Shown here piece after piece: positions 1 through 5,553 of a stretch of DNA of 6,730 nucleotides; the first letter of the stretch is position 1; every line of letters begins with the position of its first letter. This DNA is from Gorillibacterium sp. (lineage in GTDB: Bacteria > Bacillota > Bacilli > Paenibacillales > NBRC-103111): positions 1 to 6,730 of the forward strand of contig JAIMBU010000149.1 in the NCBI GenBank assembly GCA_023511325.1. The letters are read 5' to 3'. The position numbers and the translations under genes were made by a program. The notes under the pieces were generated by a model, which worked only from the letters and a program-made list of their open reading frames with translations, had not been told where the DNA came from and did no database searches.

Positions 1-870
1 CTTCAACACTTCGCTGAGTGCACCGTTTCTTTTGGCATGATCATGGATTGCTTCATAATAAAGCGGAAGAAACTGGCCTTCTTCCGCTGAAGTTGGGATG
101 AATGCCTTGTCATGACCCACAGCCGCGAAAAAGCTGCTGTCCGCTTCATTCCACCACTGCTCTTCAAACTGCTGCTGCAGCAGGACAGATTTCGCGGAGT
201 ATACCTGATGAAGCTTGTCGTTGCCATTTAATTTAGCCATTTCAGCGTAGGCTTGGTAGCCTGCGATCATGATCGCGATCAGATCGGCTCCAATTCGCGG
301 AAATTCACCGGCCTCGTTATAGGAGGCCAGCCCTCTTCGGCCATAGGACGCTTCATATTCCGGAATGCCGTCTCCATCCTTATCCCATGCCTTCACATAT
401 TCTGTAACCGATAACGCATAGAAATTTTGCATAACAGGGTCTTCCAGATAGGTCCGGTCCCCCGTCCACAAATATTGGCGATAGCAGGCTTCAATGACGT
501 CAAAATTAGCGGGGAGATTGTACCAGAAGTCCTGATCATTGACGTAATCCACTGGTGCAGGCACATTCTCTTTTGTGATTTCCCAGTAGGTGCAATAATC
601 CCTTGTCTGGCTGATATTCTCCGCAAAACGCTGCATCATATTGCGGGTATGCGCATGCAGCCCCAAAATCGCAGCCCCCAGGCTTTGATGAGAGACATCC
701 CGCATGCAGAATGCCTCTCTTCCAGGCAGAGCGGCCTCGTACCAAAGACCAACAGCGTCACTGCCGTCATGTACATACTCTTGGGCTTGGCCCTTCGCCC
801 ATGCGAAGCCGCGATTCAGCGCTTCGTCGTCTGAATGAAATGCTATCATTCCTGAGTTATTCTCAATCAT
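1..870 (-). CDS. Six-hairpin ((alpha/alpha)6) glycosidase-like protein, C-terminus outside window
   Basis: The frame is open for 290 codons from ATG at 870 to the window edge, so the C-terminal part is missing. There is no signal peptide or membrane segment, so the protein should be cytoplasmic. The visible part is rich in Trp, Tyr and His and looks like an (alpha/alpha)6-barrel carbohydrate-active enzyme. Notable motifs are LPGREAFCMRDVSHQ (48-62), DFWYNLPANFDV (114-125), RQYLWTGDRTYL (131-142) and WDKDGDGIPE (162-171). The last resembles the Asp-rich D-x-DGDG-x-PE loop seen in several such glycosidases. I cannot assign a CAZy family or name catalytic residues. It begins 6 bases after the upstream permease gene, so it is the fourth gene of the transport operon and probably cleaves the imported oligosaccharide. 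AAAGGA at 880-885, inside the last codons and stop of the permease gene, lies 9 bases before ATG 870; in-frame GTG (873) and TTG (876) are alternative starts. Confident that it is a gene, moderately confident of the fold, unsure of the substrate. Confidence 0.85.
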   Translation of the reverse strand, partial: MIENNSGMIAFHSDDEALNRGFAWAKGQAQEYVHDGSDAVGLWYEAALPGREAFCMRDVSHQSLGAAILGLHAHTRNMMQRFAENISQTRDYCTYWEITKENVPAPVDYVNDQDFWYNLPANFDVIEACYRQYLWTGDRTYLEDPVMQNFYALSVTEYVKAWDKDGDGIPEYEASYGRRGLASYNEAGEFPRIGADLIAIMIAGYQAYAEMAKLNGNDKLHQVYSAKSVLLQQQFEEQWWNEADSSFFAAVGHDKAFIPTSAEEGQFLPLYYEAIHDHAKRNGALSEVLK

Positions 871-876
871 CACCAA

Positions 877-1767
877 TTATCCTTTCACCGAGCCTATGGT
901 CAGGCCACCAATAAAGTATTTTTGTAGGAACGGGTAAACCAGCAGGATGGGTGCCGTAACCAAAATGGTCGTCGCCGCGCGCAGGGTAAGTGGTGACAAG
1001 CTGTTAAACTTCTGATAAATCAACTGTTGATCCATAATCTGCTGAGAGGCTTCTACTTCAAGCAGCAACCGCCGCAAATAAACCTGTAGGGTATCGAATT
1101 GCCCGTTGGAATTGTAGAGAATAACATCAAACCAAGCGTTCCAATGTCCCACAGCCGAATAAATGAACACGGCAGCAAATACCGGCAATGACATAGGGAT
1201 GACCAATCGGGTATAGATCGTAAACTCTCTGGCCCCATCCAGTCTCGCTGACTCGAACAACGCTTCCGGAAGCTCCGAGATATAAGAGGACATCAGCAGC
1301 ATGAAATACGCATTGATTAGCGAAGGAATCCAATAGACTTGAAAAGAATTGGTTAGTCCAAGACGCATCATCATCAGGTAAACCGGGATCAGTCCTCCAC
1401 TGAAATACATGGTGAGCAGAAAAAGAATCCGCATGAACTTGCGCCCGGAGAAATGTCGGATACAGACGATATAAGCGAGCAGACCGGTCACAAACAGACA
1501 GGTCGATGAGCCAACGGCAACCCGAAGCACCGACCAGCCGAAGCCCTTCAACAAATGATCATTCTGCATGAGTAGCGAATAGGCATCCAAAGAAAATTTT
1601 CTGGGAATCACATAGATTCCACCCCGCGCCGCATCTGCGCCGTCATTGAAGGACAGCGCCAGCAGATTGAGAAAGGGATAGGCCACGATGATGCCAAATA
1701 GTAGCAAGATAACGACGTTCAGGATATCAAACAGTCGTTCAGAAACAGGGACAGAACGTGCGTTCAT
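877..1767 (-). CDS. Carbohydrate ABC transporter permease, YtcP/LplC-like (MalG-type inner-membrane subunit)
   Basis: This 296-residue integral membrane protein is one of two permease subunits forming the sugar channel in the cytoplasmic membrane. Hydrophobic segments appear near 15-38, 80-103, 113-134, 145-163, 190-210 and 263-285, fitting six helices. The cytoplasmic EAA loop that docks the ATPase is clear at about 168-195: EALFESARLDGAREF followed by a Leu-Val-Ile-Pro segment. The ending GGLTIGSVKG is typical of the YtcP/LplC family, and the length is normal for it. Start ATG 1767 is supported by AAAGGAG at 1776-1782, 8 bases upstream. It lies 15 bases after the LplB-like permease gene and 6 bases before the glycosidase-like gene, so it is co-transcribed with both. 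The family assignment is strong. The symbol is left blank because such genomes carry many paralogues and the transported sugar cannot be read from the sequence. Confidence 0.95.
   Translation of the reverse strand: MNARSVPVSERLFDILNVVILLLFGIIVAYPFLNLLALSFNDGADAARGGIYVIPRKFSLDAYSLLMQNDHLLKGFGWSVLRVAVGSSTCLFVTGLLAYIVCIRHFSGRKFMRILFLLTMYFSGGLIPVYLMMMRLGLTNSFQVYWIPSLINAYFMLLMSSYISELPEALFESARLDGAREFTIYTRLVIPMSLPVFAAVFIYSAVGHWNAWFDVILYNSNGQFDTLQVYLRRLLLEVEASQQIMDQQLIYQKFNSLSPLTLRAATTILVTAPILLVYPFLQKYFIGGLTIGSVKG
880..885 (-). promoter_or_regulatory. Ribosome-binding site of the glycosidase-like gene, inside the permease gene end
   Basis: AAAGGA is formed by the last two sense codons of the YtcP-like permease (Lys-Gly), directly before its TAA stop. 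It lies 9 bases from ATG 870 and 6 bases from the alternative GTG 873. Placement over the stop codon suggests translational coupling of the two genes. Confidence 0.6.
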
Positions 1768-1782
1768 CCTTTACGCTCCTTT

Positions 1783-2685
1783 CTAGAAAATAGAGGTTTG
1801 CATCACTCGTCTGGAAGTCCGATTCGCCAGAATGACCAGCGTAACGCCGATCAGGCTTTTCATTAAACCGACTGCTGCTCCATAGGAATAGTTACCAAGC
1901 TGAACACCAAAACGATAGACATACGTATCGATAACCTCATAATAGTCCCGGGTAGTCGGACTTCCCAGCAGCAGCTGTTGCTCAAAGCCTGCATTCAGAA
2001 TGCTGCCGAGTGCCAGAATGAACAATAATACGATCGTGGCGCGGATACCCGGAAGGGTAATATGCCAGACAAGCCCAAAGCGTCCAAGCCCGTCTACTCT
2101 GCCGGCTTCGTATAGCTCACGGTCGATTCCCGCTATTGCAGATAGGTAGATGATCGAATTGAATCCAATGTCCTTCCACAGGTTTCCGGTTGTCAGGATG
2201 GCCCAGAAATACTTGCCTTCTCCCAGAAATAAGATCGGATGATCAATAAAACCGAAGCGTTGGAGCAAATCATTAAAAATACCATTGCTTCCGAGCAGTG
2301 TGAAGGCAATGCTTGCGACAACCACCCAAGAAATAAAATAGGGAATATAGGAGAGTGATTGGATGATTTTCTTGAAAGCACGATTCTTCACTTCATTTAA
2401 TAATAGAGCAAGCACAATCGGTGCCGGAAAGCCAATGAACAGATTCAATAGGCTGATGACAATGGTATTGCGCATGATCAGCCAGAAATCAGGCTCCTGA
2501 AAAAACCGGATAAAATTGTCGAACCCAACCCAGTTTCCAAACATCGATTGACCGGGAATGTAATTCTGAAACGCAATGATCAGGCCATACATGGGGTAAT
2601 AATTAAAGATCAAGACCCAAGCAATAATTGGCAAGCTCAGCAGCCACAGTTGTCTCTCTCTGGAAAAGCGTTTATAAACCTTCAT
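1783..2685 (-). CDS. Sugar ABC transporter permease, LplB/YteP-like (MalF-type inner-membrane subunit)
   Basis: This 300-residue membrane protein is the partner of the YtcP-like subunit. The N-terminus carries a short basic stretch (KVYKRFSRERQ), then a first helix (about 13-34) ending in the family-typical NYYPMYGLIIAFQNY (28-42). Further helices appear near 70-95, 113-133, 160-185, 213-235 and 268-288. The EAA loop is at about 190-212 (ELYEAGRVDGLGRFG, then ITLPG). It carries Gly and Leu where many relatives have Ala, a mild variation that keeps the central Gly and the terminal Pro. Start ATG 2685 follows GGAGGG (2696-2701) by 10 bases. The gene lies 27 bases after the lipoprotein gene with no hairpin between them, and 15 bases before the second permease. 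Members of this family import oligosaccharides, for example rhamnogalacturonan-derived sugars by YteP/YtcP in Bacillus subtilis. The substrate here is unknown. Confidence 0.95.
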   Translation of the reverse strand: MKVYKRFSRERQLWLLSLPIIAWVLIFNYYPMYGLIIAFQNYIPGQSMFGNWVGFDNFIRFFQEPDFWLIMRNTIVISLLNLFIGFPAPIVLALLLNEVKNRAFKKIIQSLSYIPYFISWVVVASIAFTLLGSNGIFNDLLQRFGFIDHPILFLGEGKYFWAILTTGNLWKDIGFNSIIYLSAIAGIDRELYEAGRVDGLGRFGLVWHITLPGIRATIVLLFILALGSILNAGFEQQLLLGSPTTRDYYEVIDTYVYRFGVQLGNYSYGAAVGLMKSLIGVTLVILANRTSRRVMQTSIF

Positions 2686-2712
2686 AATACGGTTTCCCTC
2701 CAGCTCTCCGGT

Positions 2713-4392
2713 TTATTTCAGCATGGCCAGATTTTTCTTATATTCCTCCGTGCGGAATTTCTCGATATCCTGCAAGCCTAGCTTCATTGCCTTATCGCGT
2801 AGTTCATCAAAATTCTTGGCAGCATCTGCTGCTGTCTTCGACATGACAATCTTGGCAAATCCATTCTTAATCAACTCTTCAATCTGCTGATTCTTGATCG
2901 TCAGCGGATTGTCGGTAGCAAAAGTTATCCTGCGCTCCGTATTGTCAAAGATGGTGTCGGCTACATTGTCATTCATCATTTTTTTCCATTTATCATCTTG
3001 AATGAAGTTTTGGTCATACCAAGCTGTGCTCTTCTGATCATCGCTCAGCAGTCCCTGCGGATAGGAAAGCCAGAATACATTGGTTCCAGTAGCCGCTTCT
3101 TCCTTCTCGTAATCCATCGTACCTGCTAACACAGCCTTCTTCTGGGTTTCATTAAATGACCATTTACTATCCCCTTCATAATTCCAGTAAGATTCAGGTG
3201 TATTGGGTACACCCCAGCCCATGAGGCGCGTTCCAATCGGCGTGATCATGAAGTCAAGAAATTTGATGATTTCCTCAGGTGATTTGACCTTATCCGTCAG
3301 AACCGTATAGTTCCAGCCATGCGTATCCTTTGGTGATAAGTAAGCTTTGTCGGCACCAGGAGCCTTGAAGGCAATCTGGACATAACGTTTGTCTTCCTTA
3401 TAGTTAGGATCGGTCTTCAGCCAGATCTCACTGCCTGCATTTATACTTTGCCACCAGGGGCCGATATGTCCGGCGATGGTTTCATTGGAGAACTTGATTT
3501 TCCAATCCTCGAATTTATTGATGAAGGCATCAGGGTCCAACAAGCCGTCAATAAAAAAACGGTTATAATACAGCAAGGCATTCTTTCCTTCCTCGGTGTT
3601 CAGCCAATGCGTCAGGTTGTGGTCTGCATCTTCCTTATAGCCATCATTCAGACCCCAGAATCCGATCGCGCTGTTGATGCTTATATCGGCATTCCAGGAC
3701 AAAGCATAGGTTTTCTCTCCATTGGCGTTTGTCGGATGCTTCTCCACCATCGCCTTCAGCACATTATAGTAATCCTCTGGCGTTTCAATTTTTGGAGCTC
3801 CCAGCTCCTGGTACCAATCCCAGCGGATATGGGCGGTATTGTCCGGAATCGGTAGGTAGCCCCAGCCACGGGGAATGCCCCATAGCTTGCCGTCTGCATC
3901 TAGGTAGGATTCATAACGAGAGCCCAGCTCTTTTTTAATGTTAGGACCATACTTGTCAACGAGTGGAGCTAGGTCAATAAGCTTGTTCTGGGCCTTCCAC
4001 TGCGAAATGGCCGAGTCATCCATCGCAGCAATGACTCCTGGGTAATCACCGGAAACCAGCATCAAATTGAGCTTTTCCTTGGGATCAACATCTAGGGAAG
4101 TGCGCACGATATCCACATTAAAGGTCTTTAGCAGGTAATCGTGAAGGGCTGCCTGGTTCTTTTTTACTTTGTCCGGATTGTCCTGATCCGCTTGATAAAA
4201 ATGAATTTGCGTGGTTTCCGCCGGAAGCTGCCAGCCAAACTCGTTAACGGTTCCTGCCGCCGTCGTCGCTTCTGCTGTGTTCCCCTTTGGTTGTACGCTG
4301 CTTTCGCTGTTTTGTGTCTTGCCACTGCATCCTGATAAAATGAGCACGGTTCCCAGGACAAACGTGAGCAGAGTAGAAATTTGCCTTTTCAT
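2713..4392 (-). CDS. Extracellular solute-binding lipoprotein of a carbohydrate ABC transporter (LipO/YtcQ class)
   Basis: This 559-residue protein is the ligand-capturing subunit, anchored to the outer face of the membrane. The N-terminus is a lipoprotein signal: Lys-Arg, a hydrophobic core (about 5-18) and lipobox LSGC at 19-22, so Cys22 should be lipidated. A low-complexity Ser/Thr/Ala linker follows to about residue 50. The mature part shows features of the large cluster-1-type binding proteins paired with LplB/YtcP permeases, including YLDADGKLWGIPRGWGYLP in the N-terminal lobe and many exposed-looking Trp and Tyr residues suited to stacking on sugar rings. The length (about 500-560) is normal for the class. 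ATG 4392 is preceded by AAGGGGG (4400-4406) at 7 bases. It is the first gene of the transport operon, directly behind the putative regulator-controlled promoter, as expected for the most abundant component. The ligand is probably an oligosaccharide; its identity cannot be determined here. Confidence 0.95.
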   Translation of the reverse strand: MKRQISTLLTFVLGTVLILSGCSGKTQNSESSVQPKGNTAEATTAAGTVNEFGWQLPAETTQIHFYQADQDNPDKVKKNQAALHDYLLKTFNVDIVRTSLDVDPKEKLNLMLVSGDYPGVIAAMDDSAISQWKAQNKLIDLAPLVDKYGPNIKKELGSRYESYLDADGKLWGIPRGWGYLPIPDNTAHIRWDWYQELGAPKIETPEDYYNVLKAMVEKHPTNANGEKTYALSWNADISINSAIGFWGLNDGYKEDADHNLTHWLNTEEGKNALLYYNRFFIDGLLDPDAFINKFEDWKIKFSNETIAGHIGPWWQSINAGSEIWLKTDPNYKEDKRYVQIAFKAPGADKAYLSPKDTHGWNYTVLTDKVKSPEEIIKFLDFMITPIGTRLMGWGVPNTPESYWNYEGDSKWSFNETQKKAVLAGTMDYEKEEAATGTNVFWLSYPQGLLSDDQKSTAWYDQNFIQDDKWKKMMNDNVADTIFDNTERRITFATDNPLTIKNQQIEELIKNGFAKIVMSKTAADAAKNFDELRDKAMKLGLQDIEKFRTEEYKKNLAMLK

Positions 4393-4406
4393 GCATAATC
4401 CCCCTT
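4393..4406 (-). promoter_or_regulatory. Strong ribosome-binding site of the lipoprotein gene
   Basis: AAGGGGG at 4400-4406 lies 7 bases before ATG 4392. Another ATG at 4394-4396 lies in between but is out of frame with the lipoprotein, and its spacing from the site is only about 3 bases. ATG 4392 is therefore the start, and it also begins a textbook lipoprotein signal. Confidence 0.8.
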
Positions 4407-4428
4407 GATAAGATGTGGTTGCTAACTC

Positions 4429-4457
4429 ATTGTAGTAGAGCGGGAATTTGGTTTGAA
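4429..4457 (-). promoter_or_regulatory. Putative sigma-A promoter of the transporter operon
   Basis: On the minus strand, TTCAAA (4452-4457; 4 of 6 to TTGACA) and TACAAT (4429-4434; 5 of 6 to TATAAT) are separated by exactly 17 bases. The predicted transcript would begin near 4420-4423, giving a leader of about 30 bases before ATG 4392. The good -10 and weak -35 fit a promoter that needs an activator. The -35 overlaps the proximal direct repeat (4453-4469). It is inferred from sequence only; no start site has been measured. Confidence 0.55.
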
Positions 4458-4489
4458 TGGCGTTTTCATTCCTTGCATGTCATTTTCAT
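4453..4489 (-). promoter_or_regulatory. Tandem direct repeat, probable operator for the AraC-type response regulator
   Basis: Read on the minus strand, ATGAAAATGACATGCAA (4489 down to 4473) and ATGAAAACGCCATTCAA (4469 down to 4453) agree at 14 of 17 positions, consensus ATGAAAAnGnCATnCAA. Their starts are 20 bases apart, close to two helical turns. This geometry is typical of sites bound by AraC-family activators as tandem protomers. The proximal copy overlaps the putative -35, as in activation by contact with RNA polymerase. The gene immediately upstream encodes an AraC-type response regulator, the obvious candidate binder. The repeat is seen directly; its function is inferred. Confidence 0.6.
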
Positions 4490-4500
4490 CATTGATGTTA

Positions 4501-4510
4501 GCGGTTTCAT
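4501..4510 (-). repeat. Possible third, degenerate copy of the operator repeat
   Basis: ATGAAACCGC (4510 down to 4501) matches 9 of the first 10 bases of the proximal repeat (ATGAAAACGC) and begins 21 bases upstream of the distal one. The similarity fades after these 10 bases. It overlaps the regulator's last codons and TGA stop, so part of the match is coding sequence (AAA TGA). It is plausible as an auxiliary half-site because of its phasing, but weak on its own. Confidence 0.3.
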
Positions 4511-5553
4511 TTCTGCTGCATATTTTTTCGGTATTCGGAGGGGGACAGTCCGATCTGTCTTTTGAAGCGCTTGGTGAAATGCGGGTAATCGGGATACCCG
4601 CATTTCTCGCCCACTTCATACGTCTTCAGGCTGCTGTGCTGCAATAGCTCCTTGGCATGCTCCATCCTGACATGGGTCAGATAAGCGATATAGGATAATC
4701 CGGTTTCTTCTAAAAGCATGTGATAAAAATGGGTGGAGGAAATACCAAGCGGAGCAAGCACCTTCTCTAGGCTCAGCTCCGAATCAGCAAAATTAACATT
4801 AATATAGTCGATGGCTTGCTGGATTACACTCCGTTTACCCCAGTTCCGCTTGTCTCTGATTTCAGTTAATGCCTGTCCAAGCCACTGCTCAAAGGAGAGC
4901 ACCGCCTTGCGGAAATCCTGCTCATCGTAAGTGAACGCCCATACTGTACGCAGGGATTGCAGCTGAAGCTGACTCTGAATCAGGGACGCGGCATCGCGCA
5001 GTAGCGATATTCTCTCCTCTTGCGCTACATCTGTAGCCTCTAGCAGTTGAAAGAGCCCATTCATTGCCTGGCGTACAGCCGGTTCATTGGCAATCCACAA
5101 TTCATTACCAATACGTTCCGCCGCTGAACTGATCGGGGCGATCAATTGGCCTTTGGTTATGGCCGCTTTTCGGGACTTCATAAAATGCTCGAAACGGTTC
5201 TTGACCAGCTGGACAACCTGCTCCTGCCGCATGGGCTTGAGGATATAGTCAACTATGCCATGCCGGATCGCTTCCTGCGCATATTCAAATTCACCATAGC
5301 CAGACAGGATGATGATGTCCATCTCATAGCCTTCCTGACGCAAGCATTGAATGAGTTCAATGCCATCCATTCCGGGCATGCTGATATCCGTTATAATCAG
5401 ATGCGGCTGCTCACGCCGGGCGAGCTCTAGCGCCTCGAGTCCATCGTTCGCTTCCCCGACGATTTTGTAATCTGGATCGGCGTTTGTCAAAATTTTATGC
5501 AGGCTTTTCTTGACCATGGCTTCATCGTCAACGAGTAGAATCCGGTAGATCAT
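4507..5553 (-). CDS. Two-component response regulator, YesN-type (receiver domain plus AraC helix-turn-helix)
   Basis: The 348-residue protein has an N-terminal receiver domain (about 1-125) with the acidic pocket D9-D10, phosphoacceptor D56 (LIITDISMPGMDG), S84 (IILSGYGEFEYA) and K106 (DYILKPM), so phosphorylation should be intact. A linker of about 115 residues follows, then a C-terminal AraC domain (about 241-343) with two helix-turn-helix segments (about 261-285 and 310-335) and the signature GLSPSEYRK (335-343). It should be a cytoplasmic transcription activator. Start ATG 5553 is chosen because MIYRILLVDDE is the normal receiver N-terminus and AAAGGTG (5560-5566) lies 6 bases upstream. 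A 25-codon in-frame extension to 5628 would add a non-homologous tail inside the kinase gene. The gene overlaps the kinase gene by 26 bases, suggesting translational coupling. Its likely target is the adjacent transporter operon, and possibly itself. Confidence 0.95.
   Translation of the reverse strand: MIYRILLVDDEAMVKKSLHKILTNADPDYKIVGEANDGLEALELARREQPHLIITDISMPGMDGIELIQCLRQEGYEMDIIILSGYGEFEYAQEAIRHGIVDYILKPMRQEQVVQLVKNRFEHFMKSRKAAITKGQLIAPISSAAERIGNELWIANEPAVRQAMNGLFQLLEATDVAQEERISLLRDAASLIQSQLQLQSLRTVWAFTYDEQDFRKAVLSFEQWLGQALTEIRDKRNWGKRSVIQQAIDYINVNFADSELSLEKVLAPLGISSTHFYHMLLEETGLSYIAYLTHVRMEHAKELLQHSSLKTYEVGEKCGYPDYPHFTKRFKRQIGLSPSEYRKNMQQK

Noticed and set aside
172..183. Palindromic triplet run CTGCTGCAGCAG, possible hairpin
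   Set aside because: It encodes Leu-Leu-Gln-Gln-Gln in frame, is short, has no T-run and sits mid-gene, so it is not a terminator or regulatory hairpin.
264..285. Cluster of four GATC sites with overlapping palindromes (CGATCATGATCG, GATCGCGATC)
   Set aside because: It encodes an Asp-Leu-Ile-Ala-Ile-Met-Ile-Ala stretch in the glycosidase-like protein, where Ile ATC codons next to purine-rich codons create GATC by themselves. No other sign of an origin or operator.
393..745. Two shorter minus-strand open frames within the glycosidase-like gene (393-626 and 536-745)
   Set aside because: They are in other frames of the same strand and read as shadow sequences; the frame starting at 870 carries the coherent protein and runs through without a stop, so no frameshift or pseudogene needs to be proposed.
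427..834. Plus-strand open frame of 135 codons opposite the glycosidase-like gene
   Set aside because: It is antisense to a long open minus-strand frame with clear protein motifs, lacks a convincing ribosome-binding site and shows no recognisable domain.
2686..2712. Possible processing hairpin between the lipoprotein and the first permease, which could lower permease expression
   Set aside because: I could not pair a stable stem in these 27 bases; the segment is explained by the GGAGGG ribosome-binding site.
2973..2990. Run of A residues (minus strand) in the lipoprotein gene that might cause frameshifting
   Set aside because: It encodes Lys-Lys-Met-Met in frame, and the reading frame continues intact on both sides; no alternative product of note results.
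3448..3855. Plus-strand open frame of 135 codons opposite the lipoprotein gene
   Set aside because: Antisense shadow of a well-supported gene; no ribosome-binding site or domain seen.
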